From Phenylobacterium sp. J367 (lineage in GTDB: Bacteria > Pseudomonadota > Alphaproteobacteria > Caulobacterales > Caulobacteraceae), in the NCBI RefSeq assembly GCF_024699985.1, contig NZ_JAJONA010000001.1:2734501-2798500 (forward strand): a DNA stretch of 64,000 nucleotides, read 5' to 3'. Positions 43,070-51,626 of this stretch are shown here, in pieces. Each line of letters starts with the position of its first letter. Position 1 is the first letter of the stretch. A model generated the notes under the pieces. That model was given only the letters and a program-made list of their open reading frames with translations, searched no databases and was not told the origin of the DNA. A program made the position numbers and the translations under genes.

Positions 43070-43231
43070 ATGTCGACCCGTTCCGCCCGCCGCCGTTCGC
43101 CGCCCGCCACCCTGTCGCTGAAGCTGGGCCAGTGGTTCGAGGCGAACGCGACCGGCTGGGGCGTGCTCGCCGTGCCGGTGGTGATCCTGCTGCTGGGCGC
43201 CGTGGTCCTGCTGAAGCTCTGGGTGGGGTGA
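43070..43231 (+). CDS. Small single-pass membrane protein
   Basis: A 53-residue protein from ATG 43070: basic N-terminus (MSTRSARRRSPP), then one membrane helix WGVLAVPVVILLLGAVVLL. AT-rich promoter-like sequence (ATGTTTTATACTGC) lies just upstream. Function unknown. Confidence 0.45.
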   Translation: MSTRSARRRSPPATLSLKLGQWFEANATGWGVLAVPVVILLLGAVVLLKLWVG

Positions 43232-43454
43232 GGGCCGCCGGTCCCATGCAGGCGCTACGGCGAGGCCGGGAGCGGGCGTGGCCGGGCGCGCCTACTGCTG
43301 AAGCCGCCCGTTCCGGCCGGACCGGCGGTTGAACAGGGCGGCGGCCGCAGCGCGCCGCGTCGGCCCGGTCGGCGGCCGGTCGTTGCGCATCCCTCAGGCG
43401 GCCAGCAGGCGGACGGCAGCGCGCGCCGGGATCGTCTCCCGCGGCCGACCGGCC

Positions 43455-44444
43455 TCAGGCGTCGAGGTCGTCATGGCCGATCTCCTTCAGCGACCGGGCG
43501 ATCGGGCTGCGCCATCCCTTCTCTCCCTTGGCCCGGGCGTCGGCGAGCGCATCGTCCAGGGCGAAAGGGTCGAGGTCACGGAGGACCTCGATCAGCGCCT
43601 TCGCCTGGGCGAGGTCCTTGGCGCGCTTGAGGCGGCTGGCGTCGTCACGCCGCTGGGCCAGGATCAGCTTGTGCACCGCGAAGCGGGCCGGCTGGGGGAT
43701 GTTCACCAGCACGCCGGCCCCGCTGAGCGCCACGGTGCGGACCGGAGCGTCGATCAGCCAGGCGAGGTGCTGCAGGGGCGCGGGCGCCGGCCGCCAGGCC
43801 TTCGAGGACCACCGGGGTCTCGTCGTCCCGGTGGCGGGTGGGGGGTGACCAGGTCGACGAGGTAGCCGCGGGCATTGCGGAACCGCGACGGCGGGGCCCT
43901 GGGCCGGATCTGGCCGACGCCTTCGAAGGTGGGGTCGGCGCGCCTGAGGATGGCTTCGAACGCCTCGGGGGATCGGACCGCAGGGCGACGCTGGCCGTCG
44001 CCAGGTCGAGGTCGCCGGTCATCAGGGTGGGGGCGGGCAGGCGGGCGCCGACCAGGGGGCGCTCACCAGGTAGGCGCCCGTGCCCACAAGCACGCCGCCC
44101 GCCGCGAACAGGCCGGCGTGGGCAAGGGCGTCGAGGATGGCGCCCATTGTGCGGTCCGGGACCGGGAGGCCTTCGCCGCGCAGGATGGAGACCAGCCGAC
44201 GGCGTTCGGCGGCCAGCGCCGCGCCCTGCTGCAGCGAGGCGGCCGCCGCCTCGGCGTCGGGGTCGCCAGCCTTGCCGATGAAACGGTCGATCCGGGCGGC
44301 GCCCACCGGGACCTTCGCGTAGATGTATTCCGTGCCGTCCCGGGTGCGACGGTAGACGGAGCCGGCTTGGGGCGCGGTGGCCACCTGCTGTTGCAGGTCG
44401 CTGACCAACGTCTGGATCGCGGGCGAGAGTGCGAACGGGGTCAT
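43455..44444 (-). CDS. GSU2403-type nucleotidyltransferase-fold protein (four frameshifts)
   Basis: N-terminus from ATG 44444: MTPFALSPAIQTLVSDLQQQ, then RLVSILRGEGLPVPDRTMGA and GLFAAGGVLVGTGAYLV, the pattern of GSU2403-family proteins with a nucleotidyltransferase fold (LMTGDLDLATA gives the DxD). Breaks at G runs 44055-44059, 43967-43971, 43840-43845 and near 43790. After repair it continues FEAILRRADPTFEGVGQIRP, HLAWLIDAPVRTVALSGAG and ends SLKEIGHDDLDA, about 328 residues. Related folds occur in AbiEii-type toxins; role here unknown. Confidence 0.75.
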
Positions 44445-44511
44445 ACAGACAGGTTTCTGATTTCTGTCTGTACATATCCTGTACAGACAAAAAGTCAAAT
44501 TCTGTCTGTAC
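44445..44511. promoter_or_regulatory. Multiple operator dyads upstream of the GSU2403-type gene
   Basis: TGTCTGTACA (44465-44474), 5 bases, TGTACAGACA (44480-44489): a perfect 10-bp inverted repeat. Single half-sites flank it near 44446 (ACAGACAGG) and at 44503-44511 (TGTCTGTAC). The array sits directly before the start at 44444. The same half-site occurs at 40891-40922. Confidence 0.6.
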
Positions 44512-44728
44512 GGAGGCTGGAGCCGGGGCCAAGGGAGATACGCAGCGGAGGTCCGCTCCGGCCGGGCCATGGCGCAGGGCAAGGCGGCGGCCGTAACGCC
44601 CCGTACGAAGATGGGCCGCCCTCGATGCGCAGAGGAGGATCATCCGGCGCTGAGAGGCGGCGGGAGGTGGAGGGAGGGACGGGCGAGCGGCCCCGCCTTG
44701 GGGGTCGCTGACTCCGGAGGGCCTTGCC

Positions 44729-45376
44729 ATGGCCCGTTCCCATCCCGAGACCGCCGAGGCGTTCGCCCGGCTCCTGGCGGCCGGGCCGGCCGCGCTCGAC
44801 GATCGTGAGGCGCTGCAGATCGCTGGCGGCCTGACGCCCGCGCAGGCCGCTGGCTTGTTGGCGCGCTTCGGCTCCCTTCCGGAGGTCTTGGCCGCCGCCC
44901 ACGCTTCGCTCGCCCGGGAGGTGGGCGCCGCGCGGGCGGCGCGTCTTTGCCTGGCGCAGGACCTGGCCGGCCGGCTGCTGATTGCGCCGTTGCGCCGTCG
45001 TCCGGTGCTCGGCGGCTGGGACGCCGTCACCGGCTATCTGCGCGCCATGCTCGCCGGGCGCTCGCGCGAGCAGCTGCTCGGCCTGTTCCTCGACAAACGA
45101 AACCGGCTGATCCTCCAAGAGGTGCTCGGCGAAGGCACCATCGACCATGTGCCGGTCTATCCCCGGGAGGTGGTGCGCCGTGCGCTCGAACTCGACGCCG
45201 CGGCCGTGGTGCTGGCCCATAATCACCCCGGCGGCCTGGAAACGCCCTCCGCCGCTGAGGTCGACGCCACCCGGCAGGTCCAGGAGGCCGGCCGCGTCCT
45301 GAGGATCGCCGTCCACGACCATTTCCTGGTCGCCGGCGAGTCGGTGGTCAGCTACCGCGCCCTGGGGCTGCTGTGA
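44729..45376 (+). CDS. radC: RadC-family JAB-domain protein
   Basis: A 215-residue protein with helix-hairpin-helix-like N-terminal half and a RadC/MPN+ domain: VYPREVVRRALELDAAAVVL, then AHNHPGG (H164, H166) and ETPSAAEVDAT (S174). The usual metal-ligand aspartate of S-x-x-D is a glutamate (E177) here. Known in mobile elements; despite its name, a repair role is not established. It overlaps the next gene by four bases (GTGA). Confidence 0.88.
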   Translation: MARSHPETAEAFARLLAAGPAALDDREALQIAGGLTPAQAAGLLARFGSLPEVLAAAHASLAREVGAARAARLCLAQDLAGRLLIAPLRRRPVLGGWDAVTGYLRAMLAGRSREQLLGLFLDKRNRLILQEVLGEGTIDHVPVYPREVVRRALELDAAAVVLAHNHPGGLETPSAAEVDATRQVQEAGRVLRIAVHDHFLVAGESVVSYRALGLL

Positions 45377-46350
45377 GCGGCTCCTCCACTCGGAATGGGG
45401 CCAGCCTGGCGACCATCGTGCGCGCGCTGGGCGGCGACCTCTGGGCCGGCGGCCGGCGCGCGAATGTGCCCGGTCCCGGCCACGGTCCGGAGGACCGGTC
45501 GGTCTCGCTCCTGGTGTCCGGCGGTCGCGTGATCATCCATTGCTTCGCCGGCGACGACTGGCGTGACGTCCGCGCCGACCTGGCCGCCCGCGGGCTCACC
45601 GACGCCGAGGGGCGCCTGCCGGGCGCCGACCGCGCCGCCGCGGCGCAGCCGAGCCGGCGCGCGCGGGTGGCGGCGGCGCGGGCGCTCTGGGACGAGGGCC
45701 GGGCGCTGGCGGGCACGCTGTCGGAGCGACACCTGGCCCAGCGCGGCGTCGGGGCGCCCATAGAGGGGCTGCGCCACCATCCCGCAGTTCCGGCGGCCGT
45801 CTATGCCTCCGCCGGGCCCCGACGGCCGGCCCTGCTGGCCGCCATCCGCGCGCCGGACGGCGCGCTCGTCGGTCTGGAGCTGACCTATCTCGCCGCCGAC
45901 GCCGGACGGGCCCGGTTGGCGATCCCGCGCAAGACCGTCGGCCTCTGTCCGGCCGGCGCGGCGGTACGCCTTGCGCCGGCGGGCGAGCGGCTGCTGGTCG
46001 GGGAGGGCGTCTTCACCTGCCTGTCTGCGGCGCGGCGGTTCGGCTGGCCGGCCTGGGCGCTGCTCTCCACCCGCAACCTCAGGGGCTGGCGCGCGCCCGC
46101 CGGCGTCCGCTCCGTGCTGATCGCCGCCGACCGGGGCGCCGATGGCGAGGCTTCGGCGCAAGCGCTGGCTGTGGGCCTGCGGGCGCAGGGCGTCGACGTG
46201 CTTGTCCGGTTCCCGCCGGCGCCGTTCGGGGACTGGAACGAGGCGTCGGCGGCTGGGGCCGTGGCGGGGAGGGAGGACGGAGGAAGGGCGGGTTCGGGCG
46301 GGCGCGGCGGACGGGAGGTCCGGGCCGCCGGCCCGGAGCGCCTGCCATGA
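45373..46350 (+). CDS. Toprim-domain protein (plasmid primase-like)
   Basis: A 325-residue protein from GTG 45373. N-terminal CHC2-like part (NVPGPGHGPEDRSVSLLVSG and VIIHCFAGDDWRDVRADLA) and a C-terminal Toprim part with LLVGEGVFTCLSAARRFG and VLIAADRGADGEASAQALA. This arrangement is common in plasmid- and phage-borne primase/helicase-like proteins; the Gly-rich tail is disordered. Coupled to radC and to the next gene by overlaps. Confidence 0.82.
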   Translation: MSGSSTRNGASLATIVRALGGDLWAGGRRANVPGPGHGPEDRSVSLLVSGGRVIIHCFAGDDWRDVRADLAARGLTDAEGRLPGADRAAAAQPSRRARVAAARALWDEGRALAGTLSERHLAQRGVGAPIEGLRHHPAVPAAVYASAGPRRPALLAAIRAPDGALVGLELTYLAADAGRARLAIPRKTVGLCPAGAAVRLAPAGERLLVGEGVFTCLSAARRFGWPAWALLSTRNLRGWRAPAGVRSVLIAADRGADGEASAQALAVGLRAQGVDVLVRFPPAPFGDWNEASAAGAVAGREDGGRAGSGGRGGREVRAAGPERLP

Positions 46351-46745
46351 CCATTCCTCACGACGACGGCCTCGTCCTGATCCCCGACAGCCTGCGGCCG
46401 CGGCTGCTGGCCAACGCCGCCGATCCCGGCGGCGACCACCTGCCGGTGATCAAGCTGTTCAATCCGGCCGGCGCCGGGACCTGGCTGATCACCGAGCTCG
46501 ACCCCGACGGCGACACCCTGTTCGGGCTCTGCGACCTCGGCATGGGCTTTCCCGAGCTCGGCTCGGTCAGCCTCCGCGAGCTCACCTCGGTGAAGCTGCC
46601 GTTCGGCCTGACCCTGGAGCGCGACGTCCACTTCAAGCCGCGGGTCCCGATCTCGGCCTGGGCCGAAGCGGCGCGCCAGACCGGCTCGATCTCGGCGGCC
46701 GAAGCCGTCGTCGCCGCCCTGCCGCGCGTCGCGCCCGACGCCTGA
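46347..46745 (+). CDS. DUF2958 domain protein
   Basis: A 132-residue acidic protein matching DUF2958: LPVIKLFNPAGAGTWLITEL, DPDGDTLFGLCDLGMGFPEL and TLERDVHFKPRVPISAWAE. The family is carried by plasmids and integrative elements; its role is unknown. ATG overlaps the Toprim stop. Confidence 0.85.
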   Translation: MTIPHDDGLVLIPDSLRPRLLANAADPGGDHLPVIKLFNPAGAGTWLITELDPDGDTLFGLCDLGMGFPELGSVSLRELTSVKLPFGLTLERDVHFKPRVPISAWAEAARQTGSISAAEAVVAALPRVAPDA

Positions 46746-46888
46746 CCGCCCCTTCGCCGGCGGCTTCAGGCCGCCGCCGAACGCGTCCGGGGCCGCGGCC
46801 CCGGGCGCGCTGACCGCGCCCGCGGGCGCACATGCCTGTCCGGCCCGCCAAGGCGGCCCCCGGACTGGCTCACCCCAAGGAGACTTTC

Positions 46889-48683
46889 ATGAGACTGGCA
46901 TTCACCGACCCCCGAAACCTGACCCTGTCACCGCTCAACATGCACCACGGTCGTCCCGACCCGGACATCGCCGACATCCTGCCCTCCGTCCGGCAGCGCG
47001 GGGTGCTGCTGACCCTCCTGGTCCTGGAGAGCGTCGTCGACGGCGCCGTGGTCCCCGACCGCTTCGAGATCGTCGCCGGCCGGCGGCGCTGGAAGGCCGC
47101 GCTCGCCGCCATCGCCGAGGGCGTCGAGATCGACCCCGTGCCGATCGGCATCCTCGAACCCGGCGACGACGCCGGGGCGCTCGAGGCGTCCCTGATCGAG
47201 AATCTCGGGCGGCTGCCCCCGGATGAGGTCACCTGCTGGGAGACCTTCACGCGCCTCGTGGCGGCGGGCCGGACGGTGGAGCAGATCGCGGCGACCTTCG
47301 GCCTTTCGGAGGTGGTCGTGCGCCGGACGCTGGCCCTGGGTCACCTGCTGCCGCGGATCCGCAACCTCTACCGCCGGGAGGAGATCGACGTGGCGACGGT
47401 GCGCAGCCTGACGCTGGCCAGCAAGGCCCAGCAGAAGGCGTGGCTGGCGCTGCTCGACGACCCGGGCCAGCGGGCCCACCGGAGCCTCGCTCAAGGCCTG
47501 GCTGTTCGGCGGCGCGACCATCCCGACCAAGCATGCGCTCTTCCCGCTGGACGACTACCCCGGCCAGATCCGGGCGGACCTGTTCGGCGAGGAGAGCTAC
47601 TTCGTCGAGTCCGACCAGTTCTGGCGCTCCCAGAACGAGGCGATCGCCGCCCGCCGCGAGGCCCTCCTGGCCGACGGCTGGGCGGACGTCGTGATCCTTG
47701 AGACCGGCGCTCCGTTCTACTCATGGAAGCACGAGCGGACCCCGAAGGACCGGGGCGGCAAGGTGTTCATCACCGTCGCGCCAAAGGGCGAGGTCGAGGT
47801 GCACGAGGGCTGGCTCATCGAGAAGGAGGCGCGGGCTGCGCGGGCGGCCGCCGAGCGGACGGCCCGGGGCGAGGGCCCGGAGGCGGGCGAGGCGAAGCCG
47901 GCGCGGCCGGAGGTGACCCAGGCCCAGGCCGCCTACATCGACCTGCACCGGCACGCGGCGGTGCAGGTCGCGCTGGCGGAGAACCCCGGCGTGGCGCTCA
48001 GGCTGATGGTGGCGCACGCCATCGCGGGCTCCGCCTACTGGCAGGTGAAGCCCGATCCGCGGACGCCGCACGACGCCGCCGTGGCCGCCAGCCTGGAGGC
48101 CAGCCCGGCCGTGGCGGCCTTCGCCGAGCGTCGGCGCGCGGTGTGCCGGGCGCTGGCGCTCCCGCGCGACGCCGACCGTGTGCTCGGCCGGCGCTCGGGC
48201 GAGCGGGCGGCGGCGGTCTTCGCCCGCCTGCTGACGCTTCCGGATCAGGCTGTGCTGGACCTCGCCGCCGTGGCCATGGCCGAGAGCCTGGCGGCCGGCA
48301 GCGAGGAGGTCGAGGCGGCGGGCGCCTGGCTGAAGGTCGACGTGGGCCGCTTCTGGTCGCCCGACGAGGCCTTCTTCGACCTGCTCCGCGACCGGGAGAC
48401 GGTCAATGCCATGCTCAAGGAGGTCGGCGGCAAGAAGGTCGCCGACGGCAACCTCACCGAAAAGGTGAAGACCCAGGCCTCGATCCTCCACGACTTCGTC
48501 GCAGGCGAGAACGGCCGGCCGAAGGCGGAGGGCTGGACGCCCCGCTGGCTGGGCTTCCCGGCCCAGGCCTACACCCGGCGGCCGTTCTCGCCGGCGCAGC
48601 GGTCGCGCACGGTCCAGCCGATGCTGCGGCGGGCCGAGGCGTCGCTGAAGCGTGAGGAAGCCCCGGCGATCGCCGCCGAATAG
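46889..48683 (+). CDS. ParB-like protein of plasmid/island type (frameshifted)
   Basis: The N-terminal ParB/Srx domain has RFEIVAGRRRWKAALAAIA and SLIENLGRL, followed by an HTH TVEQIAATFGLSEVVVRRTL. The frame breaks near 47480-47500 (one extra base); the protein resumes SLKAWLFGGATIPTKHALFP and ends in a long C-terminal region (ADGNLTEKVKTQASILHDFV) as in ParB homologues of mobile elements. Corrected length about 597 residues. SD AAGGAG precedes ATG 46889. No ParA partner is nearby. Confidence 0.85.
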
Positions 48684-48977
48684 CGACAAGGCTGCGTCAC
48701 GCGCACGCCTCCGCCGTCGGGCGGGGGCGTGCGTTGCTTGATCCCACGGCGCCGCGAGAGCGGCCTGGGCGCCCGACGGGGGCAGGTTCGGACGGGCTGG
48801 ATATCCGCGATGTCGTGGCGTGGTCCTGGCTGCGCGCCGAAGCCAGGGTCGCGACGGAGCGCCACCGCCGGGCCGCGCCCGCCAGGGTGCGCTCCGCCGC
48901 CTGCGGCGCCCTGGCCGGCGCGGCCCGCCGGCGGCCGGTGGTCGCGAGCTTCGGCTCGCGAACCCCAGGAGACCGCC

Positions 48978-49919
48978 ATGCGACCGCAATCCAGCTTCTT
49001 CAACACCGCCGACCTCGACGCCTTCGACGCCCGCACCGCGGCGCTGCAGGACCCGCGTCCCCATCCGACCGAGCCGCAGCTCGCCCAGCTCGGGCGCGCC
49101 CTGATGGGCGAGGTGCTCGACATGCTGCTCGGCGGCGCCCTCGAGGACCACGCCGTCACGATCTGCGAGACGCTGATCGGCGGCCTGCACTCAGGCGTGC
49201 AGCGCCTCGGACGCGACGCCGACCGGGAGCGTGACAAGCTCGCCGGGCTGCTGCGCGACTTCGACGGCTCGGAGGTGGCCGACGTCGACCTGCAGGAAGC
49301 CAAGGCCCGCGCCGACGCCCTCGACGTGGCCACGGCGGCCATGGGGTTCGTCCGTGACGCCGCCGCCGAGGCCTACTCCATCGCCACCGGCGAGGTCTGG
49401 AGCCCCTGGCGCGGGTCGGTCCACTCCGGCGCGACCGCGGCCCAGCTGGACGCCCAGGCGGCGATCCGGTCGATCGCACAGCGCCGCCGCGAGGGCGCCG
49501 ATCCCGGCGACGCCGTGGTGGCCTTCCGGGCCTCGCCGCTCAGCGATGCGCCGGAAGACGCCGGACGCATCTTCGACGCCCTGAACTGGGCGCGCGACCA
49601 GCACCCCGGCATGAGCCTTGCGCTGACTGGCGCCAAGGGCGGCGAGCGCCTGGCGAAGCGCTGGGCGCAGCAGAAGGGTGTCCGCCTGGTGCTGGCCCGG
49701 CCGGACTTCACCCGCTTCGGGCGCGCGGCGCCGTTCCGCGCCAACGACCAACTCATGGCCCTGCAGCCGGTCTGCGTGCTGATCCTGCCCGAGAGCCTCG
49801 GTGTCGCCGCGAGCGCCGGGGCGCCGCCGTTCGGGCCGGCCCTCAACCTCGCCGAACAGGCCCGCCGCCAGGGCGTCCGTTGCATCCGGATCACGGCCAG
49901 GCCACCCGCAGCGGCCTAG
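48978..49919 (+). CDS. DUF2493 (SLOG-like) domain protein
   Basis: A 313-residue protein. The N-terminal helical half (RTAALQDPRPHPTEPQLAQL) is followed by a C-terminal DUF2493 fold related to the YpsA/SLOG nucleotide-binding family (MSLALTGAKGGERLAKRWAQ, then VRLVLARPDFTRFGRAAPFR). This gene ends the RadC-Toprim-DUF2958-ParB-DUF2493 series. Confidence 0.8.
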   Translation: MRPQSSFFNTADLDAFDARTAALQDPRPHPTEPQLAQLGRALMGEVLDMLLGGALEDHAVTICETLIGGLHSGVQRLGRDADRERDKLAGLLRDFDGSEVADVDLQEAKARADALDVATAAMGFVRDAAAEAYSIATGEVWSPWRGSVHSGATAAQLDAQAAIRSIAQRRREGADPGDAVVAFRASPLSDAPEDAGRIFDALNWARDQHPGMSLALTGAKGGERLAKRWAQQKGVRLVLARPDFTRFGRAAPFRANDQLMALQPVCVLILPESLGVAASAGAPPFGPALNLAEQARRQGVRCIRITARPPAAA

Positions 49920-50095
49920 CGCCGGCTCGGACCGTCCGGCTCGCGTCGGTCGGCCCGCCAGTTCCCGGCGTGCATTGTGAATATTGCGGGGTCGCCGCAG
50001 GCGGCCCCACCGGGTGGAAAAAATATCGCCCTTGTCACCGGGCTCCCGGGCGGCCCTCCTCCGGCCCCCGCGCCCCAGCGCCCCCGGAGTCCGCC

Positions 50096-50727
50096 ATGGC
50101 CGCGTACCAGGCCGAACCCTTCCATGTGGCGCTGAGCGCGCTGCGCGACCGCCTTCAGAGCGGGGAGCTGCGGCCCGGGACGCGCGCCGGCGCCGTCGAC
50201 CTCGCCGACGCACTGGGCCTCAGCACCACGCCGGTGCGCGAAGCCCTCTCCCGCCTGGCGGGGAGGGGCTGCTGGAGGACCGCCGCGGGCAAGGCTACTT
50301 CGTCCGGCAACTCGCCGCCCGCGACATCGCCGACCTCTACCGTCTGAGCCTCGCCCACCTGCTGATCGCCCTGCAGCCCGGGCGGCCCAGCCGCCTGAGC
50401 CCGGGGCCGGCGGCGGGCGATGCGCCGGCGCAGGCCGCCGCGCCGGACCCTGTCGCCGCCGTCGAGGCCAGGTTCATGCAGCTGGTGGCGGCGACCGGCA
50501 GCCGCCCGCTTGTCGCGGCGTTCCGCGCGGTCCAGGTCCAGCTCGGCCCGGTCCGCCGGCTCGAGGTCGCGGTGCTCGGCGACCTGGCGGGCGAGACGGC
50601 CGGGCTGCTGGAGGAGGACGCCACCCGCGCGGAGCGTCTTTCCGCGCTGAGGCAGTTCCATGCCCTGCGGATCCGCGAAGCCGAGCGCCTGTCGGCCCTT
50701 CTGGAGGCGTCCGTCGCAAGGCGCTGA
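50096..50727 (+). CDS. GntR-family regulator (frameshifted)
   Basis: N-terminal GntR winged helix: ALSALRDRLQSGELRPGTRA and LADALGLSTTPVREALSRLA. A four-G run (50260-50263) seems to lack one base; restoring it gives GEGLLEDRRGQGYFVRQLAA. The C-terminal helical part (VEARFMQLVAATGSRPLVAA) is shorter than a normal FCD ligand domain. Corrected length about 211 residues. It lies 88 bp upstream of the lasso-peptide precursor and may regulate it. Confidence 0.75.
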
Positions 50728-50815
50728 GGAATAGTCGGAATATAGATTGAATATATAGACCTGAGGTTGTGGTCTGTGTCCGCCGCTATCCTGCGGTAGA
50801 TTGAAGGAGTGGACG
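50728..50815 (+). promoter_or_regulatory. AT-rich promoter region of the lasso-peptide genes
   Basis: An AT-rich stretch (GAATATAGATTGAATATATA at about 50734-50755) in otherwise GC-rich DNA, followed by the SD GAAGGAG (50803-50809) before the precursor ATG. No clear consensus boxes. Confidence 0.45.
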
Positions 50816-50941
50816 ATGACCAAGCTGTTCAACCTCCGGAGCCTTCGCCTCCTGCGCCTCGGCAGCGCCAAGGCGCACACCAACGGCGACCTCGAAGGTC
50901 CGTTCGTCGAGGACGACCTGATCACGCCGCGGCAGGCCTGA
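50816..50941 (+). CDS. Lasso peptide precursor
   Basis: A 41-residue precursor: leader MTKLFNLRSLRLLRLGSAKA-HTN (23 residues) and predicted core GDLEGPFVEDDLITPRQA (18 residues). The leader has Thr at position -2 (T22), the hallmark read by the leader peptidase, and a LRLG-SAKA stretch like that of astexin-type precursors. Core Gly1 can form the isopeptide bond only with Glu9, since positions 7-9 read F, V, E; this predicts a nine-residue ring and nine-residue tail. Directly upstream of the B and C genes. Confidence 0.9.
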   Translation: MTKLFNLRSLRLLRLGSAKAHTNGDLEGPFVEDDLITPRQA

Positions 50942-50984
50942 TCGAGTCCGGCGCCGGCGACCCCGGCGCCGGCCCTTCCTGGCC

Positions 50985-51626
50985 ATGCAACTCGCCCCCC
51001 ACGTCCATGCGGCGGTCATCGGAGACGATGTCGTCCTCCTCGACATCGAAACGGATGCCTATTTCTGCCTTCCGGAAGGACGGTCGGCGATCGGGCTGCA
51101 GCCGGACCGCCGCCGCCTTCGCCCGACGCCGGACGCCGCGGAGATGCTCGAATCCGCGGGCTATCTCTCCGCGGTCGGAGAGGCCCGGTCGCCGTTCCCG
51201 CCGCCCGTTCGGCGAGACCTGCTTTCGACGGAGCCGCCCAGCCTGCGCCCCCGGGATCTCGCGGCGCTTGCCGGCTGCGCGATCGACCTGGCGACCCGGT
51301 ATCGCGGACAGCCCCTGTCCCGCGTGCTGAAGGCGGCCGCCAAGGTCGCACCCCTCGCCGAAGACCAACAGGCCGACGCGGACCTCGTCGCGCTCTGCGC
51401 CCGCTTCCGGCATGCCGCAATCTGGCTGCCCGCGCCGGGCAAGTGCCTCGCGCGTAGCTTCCTGCTGCTTCGCTTCCTGCAACGCGCCGGACGGAATGCC
51501 CGCTGGGTGTTCGGCGTGCGAACCTGGCCGTTCGGCGCGCACTGCTGGCTGCAGGTGGGCGACACCGCCCTCGACGAGGCGACCGACCTCGTCGGCGAGT
51601 ACACGCCGATCTTCGTCCTCGGATGA
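50985..51626 (+). CDS. Lasso peptide B protein (RRE plus leader peptidase)
   Basis: A 213-residue protein. Residues about 1-75 are a PqqD-like RiPP recognition element (HAAVIGDDVVLLDIETDAYF). The C-terminal transglutaminase-like peptidase has C154 in PGKCLARSFLLLRFL, H186 in FGAHCWLQVGD and D193. It binds and removes the leader peptide so that cyclisation can occur. It lies 43 bp after the precursor and overlaps the C gene by four bases. Confidence 0.93.
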   Translation: MQLAPHVHAAVIGDDVVLLDIETDAYFCLPEGRSAIGLQPDRRRLRPTPDAAEMLESAGYLSAVGEARSPFPPPVRRDLLSTEPPSLRPRDLAALAGCAIDLATRYRGQPLSRVLKAAAKVAPLAEDQQADADLVALCARFRHAAIWLPAPGKCLARSFLLLRFLQRAGRNARWVFGVRTWPFGAHCWLQVGDTALDEATDLVGEYTPIFVLG

